This document shows, in pieces, positions 35,553 to 44,632 of a DNA stretch of 64,000 nt. How positions within the stretch are numbered: the stretch's first letter is position 1; each line of letters begins with the position of its first letter. The position numbers and the translations under genes were made by a program. The DNA is from Nitrospira sp. CG24B. GTDB lineage: Bacteria; Nitrospirota; Nitrospiria; Nitrospirales; Nitrospiraceae. The stretch is taken from NCBI GenBank assembly GCA_002869845.2, contig NEWS02000007.1:195320-259319 (forward strand), read 5' to 3'. The notes under the pieces are model-generated. The model was not told the origin of the DNA, did no database searches, and saw only the letters and a program-made list of their open reading frames with translations.

Positions 35553-35607
35553 GGTATAGTTCAACAGCGTTAAGATAGTGCTACGGGATTGTTGCAGATT
35601 TGTTAAA
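35553..35607 (-). promoter_or_regulatory. PHO-box cluster and promoter of the porin gene
   Basis: Minus-strand heptamers TTTAACA, TGCAACA, CGTAGCA and CTTAACG start at 35607, 35596, 35585 and 35574, exactly 11 bp apart. The last ends 9 nt before TATACC (35558-35553), the same geometry as at pstS. Confidence 0.65.
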
Positions 35608-35613
35608 TCGACG

Positions 35614-36123
35614 ATGGCCTGGCTAATGGCAACGACTCACGCAAAAGGTGAGCTGCTGCAACCAGTCCAAGAGGGAAGTCCGCTGCGGATGAACGAATCA
35701 TTGAACACACGCGACCAGCACCATACTGAACCGCCTCTCTGGTCGATGGCTGTAGCAGTGCTCGTTATCCTCGGTGCCCCGCTGGTTCTCTACTCTTTCG
35801 CTCCGACTGGCCCTATTCGAGAAGGGGACACCGCGTTCTCAGAGGGTGAACAGCAGGTGCAGATCCGTCACGCAGCGACCGATCAATCGGGTAAGACGGA
35901 CAACACGTGTTTACTTGATCCGAACAGTCCGTTGATCATCCTTCACGCTTCAACCGACCAGGGAGATGGCTCGATCATTGCGCATGTTCAAGGCAACCCC
36001 ACTGACGAATGGCCTTTTTGCCCCGTACATGCCGAGGTGATACTGAAAACCCATCAGATATTCCAGAAGCCCGCGGTCTTTAGGACGGTACGAGAGATCT
36101 TGGTCGGATGGTTCAGTCGATGA
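35614..36123 (+). CDS. hypothetical single-pass membrane protein
   Basis: A protein of about 169 aa of unknown family. One hydrophobic segment (MAVAVLVILGAPLVLYSFAP) is followed by a polar domain that would lie in the periplasm, with two cysteines (NTCLLDPN and WPFCPVHAEV) that might pair. The start is uncertain: ATGs at 35614, 35629 and 35689 are all in frame; none has a good ribosome site, though AGAGGGAAG stands 13 nt before 35689. It is divergent from the porin and could share its PHO-box region. Confidence 0.55.
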   Translation: MAWLMATTHAKGELLQPVQEGSPLRMNESLNTRDQHHTEPPLWSMAVAVLVILGAPLVLYSFAPTGPIREGDTAFSEGEQQVQIRHAATDQSGKTDNTCLLDPNSPLIILHASTDQGDGSIIAHVQGNPTDEWPFCPVHAEVILKTHQIFQKPAVFRTVREILVGWFSR

Positions 36124-36134
36124 GAGAGGTGCCG

Positions 36135-36698
36135 TTACCCTTTTAGGCGCTGAGCAAATTGCTTTCGGAACTTTGCAACTTTTGGACCGACCACAAACTG
36201 GCAGTAACCCTGAAGGGGATTTCGAGCAAAGTATTCCTGATGATAAGACTCCGCCTCATACCACTGACTGACTGATACGACCTGCGTGACGATGGGAGCA
36301 TCGTAGAGTCTTTCGGTCGTAAGAGATTTAATGAGATTCTCAGCGGTTTGCTGCTGTTCCGGGGACGTGTAGAAAATCGCCGATCGATACTGGGTGCCTG
36401 TATCATTTCCTTGCCGGTTGAGGGTCGTGGGATCGTGAATGAGGAAAAATATTTCGAGGAGTTCCTTGTAGGTGATCACGCGGGGATCAAAGGCCATTCG
36501 TACCGCTTCGGCATGGCCTGTCTGCCCCCCACACACTGCTTCATAACTGGGGCGATCTAGATTACCCCCAATATACCCAGACTCGACCGATTCCACCCCC
36601 CTGACCTGGTCAAAGACAGCCTCAAGACACCAAAAACAGCCGCCTGCAAGAATAGCGACTTCCTGCTGAGGTAAGATTGATCGTGATTCGATGCCCAT
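36135..36698 (-). CDS. msrA: MsrA, peptide methionine-S-sulfoxide reductase
   Basis: A 187-aa repair enzyme that reduces methionine-S-sulfoxide in proteins. The catalytic motif GCFWCLEAVF holds the active cysteine; GYIGG, CGGQTGHAEAVRMAFDP, IFFLIHDPTTLNRQGNDTGTQYRSAIF and the tail SYHQEYFARNPLQGYCQFVVGPK are all standard. C-terminal CQF may contain the resolving cysteine. Starts at ATG 36698. No msrB nearby. Confidence 0.95.
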   Translation of the reverse strand: MGIESRSILPQQEVAILAGGCFWCLEAVFDQVRGVESVESGYIGGNLDRPSYEAVCGGQTGHAEAVRMAFDPRVITYKELLEIFFLIHDPTTLNRQGNDTGTQYRSAIFYTSPEQQQTAENLIKSLTTERLYDAPIVTQVVSVSQWYEAESYHQEYFARNPLQGYCQFVVGPKVAKFRKQFAQRLKG

Positions 36699-36749
36699 TG
36701 TGTGATCGGTCGAGTGGATGACAAGATTCTTCCTGCAGGCGAAGACCGA

Positions 36750-36908
36750 CTACTCCTCATCTTCCTCAATATCCTCAATCCCTTCATAACTCATTTCAGG
36801 GAAAGCCGCCGACGCCTTTTCACAGGCGGTTTCAATCATCTCTTCCGCATCTTCCGCCGAATCGGCATCGACCAAGAACTTCACGGTGATTGCATACCTC
36901 TGTTCCAC
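36750..36908 (-). CDS. small acidic protein (52 aa)
   Basis: A GTG at 36908 preceded by AAAGGAG opens a frame for 52 residues: MEQRYAITVKFLVDADS..., ending in a run of Glu and Asp (GIEDIEEDEE). The first half looks like a beta strand and helix of a small alpha/beta fold; the Shine-Dalgarno and codon pattern support a real gene. No family recognised. It lies 51 bp upstream of msrA in the same direction, perhaps in one transcript. Confidence 0.6.
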   Translation of the reverse strand: MEQRYAITVKFLVDADSAEDAEEMIETACEKASAAFPEMSYEGIEDIEEDEE

Positions 36909-37141
36909 CCCCGACTCCTTTCTCTATCCTCATGCCATGAGTTTTCCATTGGGACCTCGGTCGCTCTGTACTTTCCGACAGTTACGGTAGCCATGTCAAC
37001 CGTGTTCAGGGTCAGGATAGCGCCTGCACAACGCATACGGCCACACTGCAGAGTGAGAGAACGACGAGATCTCATCGAGCAGAATTTCAGGAAATACTTA
37101 CGAGAGAGGACCTGTGCAGGCTGGAGCGATTGGAAAAGAAG

Positions 37142-37561
37142 TTACTCGTCCTGTTCAAGTTCGGAGAGTATCGTCTTGAGCTTCGCCAGCTCTTCTGGAC
37201 TGATACGCGAAAAGGCAATCCCAAAACTATTGCCATCGACCCAACGCACCGTGGCTTCATCGATTCTCAATGGCCAATCCAGGCCTGGAATGTGAAGTCG
37301 ACATTCGAACCTCGTACCTTGCTCCACCTTGATGTCGCTTTCGATCCTACACCCACCGATGGAAATATCCAGAGTTCTTCCCTGCCCCTCCTGCTTTTGC
37401 CCCGAGAAGGTGCTGCGAAATTGGGTGGTGAACCTTGGCTGGACCCGCCGATCCTCTGGCAGAGGTTTGACCGGAGTCTGATCAGAGGGTTTTGACTTGA
37501 AGAGTGAACTGAGCTTCTTCAACGATGAAATCCTTCGCTCAACCTCATCATGTGGGAGCAC
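37142..37561 (-). CDS. PilZ domain protein
   Basis: A 139-aa protein. After a helical N-terminus (VERRISSLKKLSSLFKSK), the PilZ motifs RRVQPRF (RxxxR) and DISIGGC (DxSxxG) are visible; these bind cyclic di-GMP. The remainder, FECRLHIPGLDWPLRIDEATVRWVDGNSFGIAF, completes the barrel. GTG start at 37561 with AAAGGTCGG upstream. It lies 70 bp after pal in the same direction. Target unknown. Confidence 0.85.
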   Translation of the reverse strand: MLPHDEVERRISSLKKLSSLFKSKPSDQTPVKPLPEDRRVQPRFTTQFRSTFSGQKQEGQGRTLDISIGGCRIESDIKVEQGTRFECRLHIPGLDWPLRIDEATVRWVDGNSFGIAFSRISPEELAKLKTILSELEQDE

Positions 37562-37631
37562 TCCATCCGACCTTTTCGAACCCTAGTGAAGAACTGGTCC
37601 TCTTCGCGAATTGATCTCTTCATGAAATACC

Positions 37632-38267
37632 CTACTTCTTGATGGAAAGAAGCATGTGGCCGCGGCGGTTCTGTTGATAGCAGGGCTCATCCCGATCAAA
37701 GCAGAAGGGACGCTCCTTTCCATATGAGACAATCGCCACCTGCTTGGGATTTGCCCCAACTTCCGCCAAATAGCTCCGAGCAGCCTTGGCGCGTTTGTCG
37801 CCCAACACCATGTTGTAATCGGTCGTGCCTCGCTCGTCACAGTGCCCTTCAATCTTCAGCGTGGCGCCTGGATGGTCCTTAAGATACGCCGCGTCGTGAT
37901 TGAGCGCTTCCATACCGGGCTCCGACAAGGTCCACTGGTCATACCCAAAGAACACATCCTGCATCCCCGCCTCCACGGCATCCTTTTCTTCTTGTGTCAA
38001 TTCCGCACGCTGATGCGCGCTGCGCCCAGACGGGTTCATTGAGGTCGAGTATCCGCCTTGCCCAAGTCGCTCCTCTGACGGATTACGGGAGAACCCACTC
38101 AATTCTCCGCTGGGGCCTCCTCTCGACATATTGGGGAGCTTCGCAGCCCCGCTCTCCGCATCACCTGCCCCCTCAGACTTAAGCCATTTTGTGTTACAGC
38201 CTTGGGTTGACAACAAAATTAATCCCATCGCCACCACCGCTCCGGACTTCGCAATTACTCTATTCAT
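37632..38267 (-). CDS. pal: Pal, peptidoglycan-associated outer-membrane lipoprotein
   Basis: A 211-aa lipoprotein: signal MNRVIAKSGAVVAMGLILL with lipobox STQGC, a flexible Gly/Ser-rich stretch (25-100), then an OmpA-type domain with DVFFGYDQWTLSEPG, LKIEGHCDERGTTDYNMVLGDKRA and AIVSYGKERP. The domain grips peptidoglycan; with Tol it draws the outer membrane in at division. No tol genes are adjacent. ATG at 38267 follows GGGAAGAGG; the open frame upstream is not used by this logic. Confidence 0.9.
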   Translation of the reverse strand: MNRVIAKSGAVVAMGLILLSTQGCNTKWLKSEGAGDAESGAAKLPNMSRGGPSGELSGFSRNPSEERLGQGGYSTSMNPSGRSAHQRAELTQEEKDAVEAGMQDVFFGYDQWTLSEPGMEALNHDAAYLKDHPGATLKIEGHCDERGTTDYNMVLGDKRAKAARSYLAEVGANPKQVAIVSYGKERPFCFDRDEPCYQQNRRGHMLLSIKK

Positions 38268-38607
38268 ACCTCTTCCCCTCCATATGACATCCCGATCCAG
38301 TGGCTCAATCGATTCAGTGGTAATTACCGTTGTACTGATAACCTTGCGTGAGGCTTGCCGGTTGCCTTCTTGCACACAAAATAAATATAGCACCGCTGTT
38401 GAAAAGGGACGCTTTAGCAGAAGCCTAGCCGATGAATGACAGGATGCCTAATAAATTCAAATATTTGGCCGGGCGACGGGGAAAGATTGTCTGACTAGAC
38501 AGAGAACTAAAATTGGGCCAGCACGAATACGAGAAACATGAGGGGGAGAGAAGAGAGAGGCCGATCAAGCACCACCGGTAGCTTAATCGGACGGACCCCT
38601 CTCTTGC

Positions 38608-38748
38608 TCAGCGGGATCCTTTCCGATCAGACCAACGGATCGGTTGCAATACTGCTCCTAACCCAGCCATCGCACCGATCAACAACAGCATGGCTAGTGC
38701 AATCACGAGGAAAAATGCTGCTCTCATGTCGTGCAAAATGGGGATCAT
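38608..38748 (-). CDS. tiny single-helix membrane protein (46 aa)
   Basis: An ATG at 38748 with the strong ribosome site AGAGGGAGG opens a 46-codon frame: MIPILHDMRAAFF, one hydrophobic helix (LVIALAMLLLIGAMAGLGAVL) and a basic tail (RWSDRKGSR). It follows the zinc-ribbon gene by 24 bp in the same direction, so the two are likely co-transcribed. Function unknown. Confidence 0.6.
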   Translation of the reverse strand: MIPILHDMRAAFFLVIALAMLLLIGAMAGLGAVLQPIRWSDRKGSR

Positions 38749-38772
38749 AGTACCTCCCTCTGCTTGCTCGAT

Positions 38773-38961
38773 TCATTGACTGCGCCATCCGCATTCACAA
38801 ACCCAGGGACTCGCCGGGTCCATCTTCTCAAGTGGTCTTCCACAACAGGGGCATTCTCTGGTCCAAGCACACCGCTTCTTCTGTTCAGAGTATACCGCTC
38901 CAAACGTTGCTCGTGTTCTATATCGGCTAAACCACGGCACGGGATAACCTCTTTTACGCAT
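38773..38961 (-). CDS. small zinc-ribbon protein (62 aa)
   Basis: A 62-aa basic protein whose C-terminal half has CPCCGRPLEKMD and WVCECGW, two cysteine pairs expected to bind one zinc. The ATG at 38961 has no ribosome site, but TACTATAAAAT lies just upstream on the same strand, so the message may be leaderless. The start may be further in. Role unknown; a similar small protein with two cysteine pairs is encoded at 50.3 kb. Confidence 0.6.
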   Translation of the reverse strand: MRKRGYPVPWFSRYRTRATFGAVYSEQKKRCAWTRECPCCGRPLEKMDPASPWVCECGWRSQ

Positions 38962-39338
38962 AGATTTTATAGTAGATGAAAGTCCATCACGGTTCTATCC
39001 AGCTTTCGTGGAATGACCAGCAAAACCCGCATAGCCCAACTCATTGGAAATGCATATAAATATGATTCATTATTTGGTACATACCAGCAGAAATTGAGGC
39101 TGCAACCCACTGATTCGAGGGCTTATCTAAGCGATTCAGCCATCAAAATCGCACCTACTAGGAAGGCTACACAGGCAGATGAATGAAAAGCAAGGTGGGA
39201 ATGACGCACCCTACGGCTATCGAGAATGGGGGAAAAATTTGCAATCCAGCTTAGATCAAGACGGTACTCTGCCCAAGAGACATACTCCTCTCAATCCTGA
39301 ACGATTTACCGCTTTCCCCGTCTTGTCCACGCCACATC
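38962..39338. other. intergenic region, relatively AT-rich
   Basis: About 380 bp between the zinc-ribbon gene and a secreted-protein gene, both leftward. I see no convincing gene, hairpin or repeat apart from the AT-rich stretch around 39050-39080. Confidence 0.5.
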
Positions 39339-40028
39339 CTAAAACAGCGGCTTCTTCCCGCCGGCTTTGATGATGGCGTGGCGAAAGGCTTTCGAAAGAC
39401 TGTCTAAAGATGCCATATCACAGACGGGAATATAGATTTCTCCCTTCCTTTCCCCCGGTCTGTCTTTGGGGGCATGATCCTCATACACAAGCTCCTCAAG
39501 GCTCGTCACAGCCAATTTTCCGGTTTTTAGTTCGTGCATGGGCTTGCCTGATATCGCGAGAGACGCCAGCCACTCGGTCACACAGCCCCCCCGCGCGCAG
39601 CGCAATCGAACTCCATAGAGATCGATGTTCTCACCCTCCTGCTCCGAGCTCACATTTGGAGACAGTGCGTTCAAGTCAAACTCCTGAATCCTTTCTACGG
39701 GTGATTGAAGTCCAAATATCCCGCTCAATTTCCTGTGTTCATTGAGCCGTGTCACAATTTTGAGAGCTGATGGAGGCATCACCACCACATCGACCTTCGC
39801 CATTCTATCCATATGCCAGAGAGATCCGTCCTTGGCGATCATAGGTTGCAAACCGCTGCGCATTGTTCCACATGCTTCCCATGTGTCTCTGATAAATACT
39901 ACCGTCTCTTCAAGCGAGGGTCCGTCTGTGCCGGGTGCGTCATTCGATATCGCCCATGCACTCGGCAGACTCGTCATCAGGACGAAGATGTAGGGCACTA
40001 GTCTCCCAACCTGGAACTTTGTCATCAT
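39339..40028 (-). CDS. secreted protein of unknown function
   Basis: A 229-aa protein with signal peptide (about 1-26, MMTKFQVGRLVPYIFVLMTS... cleaved near AWA). The mature part has three or four cysteines (EACGTM, LRCARGGC, IPVCDM) that may form disulphides, and the sequence LEETVVFIRDTWEACG near the start, which recurs in periplasmic proteins of unknown role. ATG at 40028 follows GAGGTG. No family assignment. Confidence 0.7.
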   Translation of the reverse strand: MMTKFQVGRLVPYIFVLMTSLPSAWAISNDAPGTDGPSLEETVVFIRDTWEACGTMRSGLQPMIAKDGSLWHMDRMAKVDVVVMPPSALKIVTRLNEHRKLSGIFGLQSPVERIQEFDLNALSPNVSSEQEGENIDLYGVRLRCARGGCVTEWLASLAISGKPMHELKTGKLAVTSLEELVYEDHAPKDRPGERKGEIYIPVCDMASLDSLSKAFRHAIIKAGGKKPLF

Positions 40029-40392
40029 GTTGCCACCTCACAAGCCTGTGACGTGAAATGCGATCCTAAATCTATTCTTAATCTGACCAGAGAATAGGCT
40101 CTGCGAGAATCGATGCTCCGCATGATCAAATCTGATCTGCACACCATTCACTGCCTGCTTGGTCTTACCCTGACTGGGCAACAAGAAATCGATCTCAACC
40201 ATAACTTAGCTCGTGCGCTACTTCAGTAAAGAGCGAACCAGGTTTCCGTGAAGCGAGAGATAGGGCACAGCTCGATCATGATATCGGCAGGCTCGACGAA
40301 GAAGTCTCCTTACTCTGGGTTAGGGGCTTGCAGCCCCCGCACAATCAACGTGGCAGGGCAACTCGGGAAGATCCGGTAACTTGTTGAATTAT
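40029..40392. other. intergenic region before the tRNA-Arg gene
   Basis: About 360 bp. It has the small hairpin GGGGCT-tgc-AGCCCC (about 40326-40340) downstream of the leftward tRNA, without a T-run, and a 38-codon rightward frame (40113-40229) with no strong ribosome site, which I do not call. Confidence 0.45.
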
Positions 40393-40469
<77 letters not shown>

Positions 40470-40533
40470 AGCAGGAGTACATGAATCACGTTAGGGCGAG
40501 ACTTGTCAAGGTTCAGAGAGCCTACCAAGGGAA

Positions 40534-41226
40534 CTAGAGTCGTGCCAGAATCTCATCAGCAACTTGCGTGGCGGATTTTCCATTGGTCTCAATGATGTAA
40601 TCAGCAGCGGCTTGATACTTTGGCGTCCGTTCACTCAATGGGGCCGCCATAGGCGTATCGATGAGACCAGGATTCACCACATTGCAGCGAATTCCTTCCT
40701 TCGCATACTCGACGGCCAGCGCGCGCGTCAAGGCGTCAAGCGCCCCTTTGGATGCCGTATAGGCGGCTAAGCCAGAGAGACCGACTAGACTGGCAATTGA
40801 CGAGATATTGATGATCGAGCCTCGTCCTTGTTTCAGCATGTGGGGGATGACGGCTCGTGTCATGCGGAAGACCCCGGTTAAATTGATATCCAGTACGTTT
40901 GCCCAAACGGCATCATCAGTTTCGTGGAGCCGCTTCCCAAACTCACCGATCCCCGCGTTGTTGACCAGAATGTCGATCCGCCCAAAACTATCAAGCGCTC
41001 GACGGACGACATCCAGCACATGGGTTTCGTCCGTCACTGAACCAGCAACTCCGAGTACTTTTCCCTTGTTGTGTCGGATGACACTTGCCACACGATCCAC
41101 TTCTTGCTGCCGACGTCCCGTGATGACAACCGAGGCTCCCTCCTCGGCAAAACGTTTTGCGATGGCTTCGCCGATTCCGGCATTACCTCCCGTCACTACG
41201 GCTACTTTGCCTTCTAACCTATTCAT
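40534..41226 (-). CDS. short-chain dehydrogenase/reductase (SDR)
   Basis: A 230-aa Rossmann-fold oxidoreductase. TGGNAGIGEAIA binds the cofactor, with TGRRQQE after beta-2 (an Arg pair favouring NADPH); NNAGIG, the Ser of NISSIAS, and YTASK form the active site. The C-terminus (TPKYQAAADYIIETNGKSATQVADEILARL) differs from the common SDR ending. Overlaps the preceding methyltransferase gene by 4 bp and so is translated with it. Substrate unknown. Confidence 0.88.
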   Translation of the reverse strand: MNRLEGKVAVVTGGNAGIGEAIAKRFAEEGASVVITGRRQQEVDRVASVIRHNKGKVLGVAGSVTDETHVLDVVRRALDSFGRIDILVNNAGIGEFGKRLHETDDAVWANVLDINLTGVFRMTRAVIPHMLKQGRGSIINISSIASLVGLSGLAAYTASKGALDALTRALAVEYAKEGIRCNVVNPGLIDTPMAAPLSERTPKYQAAADYIIETNGKSATQVADEILARL

Positions 41227-42101
41227 GCGTTCAATTCCTCTTCTGCTTCATCGGAAAGATCTTCCCGGTCTCCGCCCGGAGGAGCCTCTCTTCCAACCAG
41301 CGAACAGAGCAGCCCTGGCTCCACCTTTCTGGCTACGGTGATAAATCCAGAATGAGCGACCATGCGATGATCAGGCCGCACGCTCCTGCCCTGTACAGAC
41401 CAGGTTCGGAGCAACGTTTCAAACGTTTCGATCATCCCGAACACCGTTGCCCGTTCAAGCGCCTCGACCGTTTGTACGACTTGGGGCACGGTGGGGACAA
41501 AACTCAGATAGATCCCGCCGGATCGCAGTGCGGTGGCTGCATGCGGGACTACCTGCCAAGGCTCAGGTAAATCGAGCACGACACGGTCGAAGGGAATTCC
41601 ATCGTCAAGCAGATCAATACCTTCATAGGTATTCTTCCGCAATGCCGACAGGTTCGGCACAGGACCCATATAGCGATCAATATTCAGGAGTGCGGTGCGG
41701 GCAAAATCCTCCCGCATTTCATAGGTCACCACCAACCCTCGTGGCCCGACTGCTCGCAAGAGCGCCATGGTCAGCGCGCCTGAACCGGTTCCGGACTCGA
41801 ACACCCGCGCACCCGGATAGACATCCGCCCACATGGGAATCAGCGCGAGGTCTTTCGGATAGAGCACTTGAGCGCCCCGCGGCATTTTCAGCACGTAGTC
41901 TCCGAAGGTCGGCCGGACCGCCAACATCTTTTTCCCGCCCGATAGAACGACAATGGTCCCATCCGGCCGCCCGATAATCGCGTCGTGAGCGATCTTCTGA
42001 CCGCTGAATTGATAGGTGTCGCCAGCCTTCAACGTAAGGGCATACTGGCGCCTTTTGTGATCGACCAGATGGATGCGTTCGCCGCTTGATAATTGAGACA
42101 T
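41223..42101 (-). CDS. trmI: tRNA (adenine-58-N1)-methyltransferase, TrmI type
   Basis: A 292-aa SAM-dependent enzyme that methylates A58 in the T-loop of tRNA. An N-terminal barrel (GERIHLVDHKRRQYALTLKAGDTYQF) and the motif YPKDLALIPMWADVYPGARVFESGTGSGALTMAL (catalytic and SAM site) identify TrmI; VVTYEMREDFA and DRVVLDLPEPWQVV follow. The ATG at 42101 fits the family start (MSQLSSGERI); 16 further codons are open upstream. Coupled to the SDR gene. Confidence 0.9.
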   Translation of the reverse strand: MSQLSSGERIHLVDHKRRQYALTLKAGDTYQFSGQKIAHDAIIGRPDGTIVVLSGGKKMLAVRPTFGDYVLKMPRGAQVLYPKDLALIPMWADVYPGARVFESGTGSGALTMALLRAVGPRGLVVTYEMREDFARTALLNIDRYMGPVPNLSALRKNTYEGIDLLDDGIPFDRVVLDLPEPWQVVPHAATALRSGGIYLSFVPTVPQVVQTVEALERATVFGMIETFETLLRTWSVQGRSVRPDHRMVAHSGFITVARKVEPGLLCSLVGREAPPGGDREDLSDEAEEELNA

Positions 42102-42240
42102 GCCGCGCATTCTAGGGGGTTCGTTCCGAAGTTTGCAACCAACAGCCATTTCGTGACAGCATGAGAAAAGTAGAATTTCTCGATCTACTCGCTGTTCATA
42201 CCTTCGGCGCTTTTAGCGCCTTGCGCGCATGGAGTTCACA

Positions 42241-43599
42241 ATGCGTGGCACCGTGCCTCCGTACAGAGCTCTACGCAGACAGATTCTCGCAGTGGTGTGC
42301 CTTATCCTCATGGGCACTCCAGCCTATGCCGGTGACATCGTCGTCGCCAGTTATGAAGGTGTAATCAACCCGGTCGCTGCGGAGTACCTGCACGACGCCC
42401 TGGATTTTGCACACTCGTCGGGTGCCCAGGCTCTGATCTTGAAACTCGATACGCCTGGAGGATTGGACACCTCTATGCGCCTGATGATCAAAGAGATGAC
42501 CGGTTCGCCTCTCCCCGTGATCGTGTTCGTCGCTCCCTCGGGAGGCCGAGCTGCCTCTGCGGGAGTCTTCATTACGATGGCCGCCCATGTCGCCGCCATG
42601 GCACCCGGAACCAACATCGGAGCCGCGCATCCAGTCGCAATGGGCGGCGGTGAGATAGACAGCACGATGAAGGAGAAAGTTGAAAACGATGCGGCGGCTT
42701 ACATCAAGAGTATCGCGGAGCAGCATGGGCGGAACGTAGCATGGGCCGAAGATGCGGTTCGAAAGAGTGTATCCGCCACAGAGCAAGAAGCCTTAAAACT
42801 CAAGATCATCGATATGGTGGCTGAGAACATTCCCGCACTCTTACAGCAGCTGAACGGGAGAAAGATCGTCCTTTCTACGGGGTCAATCACGTTCTCAAGC
42901 GAGGCCGTCACGCTTCGTGAATTCCCGATGGGAACGCGTCTGGAATTGCTCAAGGCGTTGAGCGACCCCAACATCGCCTATCTCCTGATGTCCATTGGAA
43001 CCATTGGAATCATGGCCGAACTGTACAGCCCTGGGGCTATCCTACCCGGGATCATCGGTGCCATCAGTTTGATCCTGGCTTTCTATGGAGCTATCCTCCC
43101 CGGGATCATCGGCGCCATCAGCTTGATCCTAGCCTTCTATTCGCTCCAATCGCTCCCCGTGAACTATGCAGGTGCCCTCCTTGTGATACTCGGCATCGTG
43201 TTTCTCTTGCTTGAAATTTCAGTGACCAGCTATGGAGTACTCGCACTTGGCGGATTGGCTGCCATGACTTTAGGTGGCCTCCTCCTCATCAAGAGTGACG
43301 CACCGTTCATGCAGGTGTCCTTGTCATTTCTGCTACCGACCGTCATCACAGTCGGCGCCCTGGTCGGAACCGTCATCTGGATGGCCGCCAAGGGTGGACG
43401 TCGCGGACCAGTGACAGGAGTTGAAGGCATGATCGGATCGATCGGGATTGCGAAAACGGATCTCAACCCGCGCGGCCAGATCGCGTTACATGGAGAGATC
43501 TGGGAGGCAATCAGCCAGACCCCGATTCGGCAGGGAGAGGCCGCGGAAGTGACATCAGTTGAAGGGCTGACGGTGAATGTAGGCCCGGTCCACAAATAG
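42241..43599 (+). CDS. NfeD-like membrane-bound serine protease (ClpP class)
   Basis: A 452-aa protein: signal peptide ([19 protein letters not shown]), a ClpP-like protease domain with [14 protein letters not shown] and the catalytic Ser of [11 protein letters not shown], then four to six membrane helices and a C-terminal OB-fold ([24 protein letters not shown]). Its first helix region is duplicated in tandem (18 residues, [18 protein letters not shown], twice). It sits 25 bp before a slipin gene, the classic NfeD/SPFH pair that controls membrane quality. ATG at 42241 has GGAG 6 nt upstream; ATG at 42229 is also possible. Confidence 0.9.
   Translation: MRGTVPPYRALRRQILAVVCLILMGTPAYAGDIVVASYEGVINPVAAEYLHDALDFAHSSGAQALILKLDTPGGLDTSMRLMIKEMTGSPLPVIVFVAPSGGRAASAGVFITMAAHVAAMAPGTNIGAAHPVAMGGGEIDSTMKEKVENDAAAYIKSIAEQHGRNVAWAEDAVRKSVSATEQEALKLKIIDMVAENIPALLQQLNGRKIVLSTGSITFSSEAVTLREFPMGTRLELLKALSDPNIAYLLMSIGTIGIMAELYSPGAILPGIIGAISLILAFYGAILPGIIGAISLILAFYSLQSLPVNYAGALLVILGIVFLLLEISVTSYGVLALGGLAAMTLGGLLLIKSDAPFMQVSLSFLLPTVITVGALVGTVIWMAAKGGRRGPVTGVEGMIGSIGIAKTDLNPRGQIALHGEIWEAISQTPIRQGEAAEVTSVEGLTVNVGPVHK
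43033..43140. repeat. 54-bp in-frame tandem duplication within nfeD
   Basis: Copies 43033-43086 and 43087-43140 encode the identical 18 residues but differ at six third-codon positions and nowhere else. The duplication is therefore not recent, and the protein sequence has been kept. Confidence 0.95.
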
Positions 43600-43624
43600 A
43601 ATGCCTGAAGACGAAGGAGTCGTT

Positions 43625-44371
43625 ATGTCATTGCTCATCCCGTTGGTCTTATTGGGGTTTGTTCTCTATGCCAGCTTCAAACGTGTCATGGAATACGAAC
43701 GGCTCGTGGTCTTTGTGCTCGGTAAGTTCCAGACGGTGAAGGGGCCTGGTATCAGGTTGGTGGTGCCTGCCCTCCAGCAGATGGTCCGCGTCAACTTGCA
43801 GACCGTCACAATGGAAGTCCCCTCGCAAGATGTCATCACGCGGGATAACATTTCCGTGAAAGTGAATGCCGTCATCTTTCTCAGAGTGGTTGATCCCCAG
43901 CGTGCCGTGCTCGCCGTTCAAGATTACCTCTATTCGACGTCGCAAGTGGCTCAAACCACGCTACGAAGTGTGCTCGGTCAAAGCCAGTTCGACGACTTGC
44001 TCTCGAAACGCGACGATATCAATGCCGAGCTGCAGCGAATTATCGATCAACAGACCGAACCATGGGGAGTCAAGGTTGCTGCTGTCGAAGTCAAGAACGT
44101 GGACATCCCCCAAGACATGCAACGTGCGATCGCCCGGCAAGCGGAAGCCGAGCGGGAACGGCGGGCTAAAATCATCCATGCGGAAGGGGAATTTCAAGCC
44201 GCGCAGAAACTGGCTGAAGCGGCAGACGTGATCAGCCAAAATCCTGCCGCGCTGCAGCTGCGGTATCTCCAGACACTCGTCGAGATCGCGGCTGAGAAGA
44301 ACTCGACGACGATCTTCCCGATTCCAATCGACACCCTTGCTCCGTTTATAAAGGGACTGTTACAGAAATAG
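43625..44371 (+). CDS. slipin (SPFH/band-7 membrane protein)
   Basis: A 248-aa stomatin-like protein: one N-terminal hydrophobic segment ([17 protein letters not shown]), the SPFH core ([79 protein letters not shown]), and a charged helix ([33 protein letters not shown]) for oligomer formation. The ATG at 43625 follows AAGGAG. Companion of NfeD upstream. Confidence 0.93.
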   Translation: MSLLIPLVLLGFVLYASFKRVMEYERLVVFVLGKFQTVKGPGIRLVVPALQQMVRVNLQTVTMEVPSQDVITRDNISVKVNAVIFLRVVDPQRAVLAVQDYLYSTSQVAQTTLRSVLGQSQFDDLLSKRDDINAELQRIIDQQTEPWGVKVAAVEVKNVDIPQDMQRAIARQAEAERERRAKIIHAEGEFQAAQKLAEAADVISQNPAALQLRYLQTLVEIAAEKNSTTIFPIPIDTLAPFIKGLLQK

Positions 44372-44632
44372 TGTGGCATTTCAGTCTGATCGTTGGTGCC
44401 AATTCTACATAGATGCCGCATAAGTGCGACAGTTCGTTATTCGTTCTCTAATTAGCCGGCACTAATCTTTCAGATTTTTCGAGCTGATTACACCGACCGG
44501 TTCTCATCTTCAATCCAGCATCCCTTTTGCTTCGTAGATAGGAGTACACCGGGAATAATTCGGTGAATCTTCTTGACTCAATAGGACTCTAACCATGGTG
44601 AGTGATATTCAACCAGAGCAAGGGGTGACACG

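Noticed and set aside
36702-37295. 197-codon + strand frame across the msrA-PilZ gap
   Set aside because: It overlaps the small acidic gene and the PilZ gene on the other strand and has no ribosome site.
39179-39370. 63-codon + strand frame
   Set aside because: Weak ribosome site, overlaps the end of the secreted-protein gene and shows no domain.
40113-40229. 38-codon + strand frame MLRMIKSDLHTIHCLLG...
   Set aside because: It could be a small peptide, but no ribosome site, promoter or conservation can be shown.
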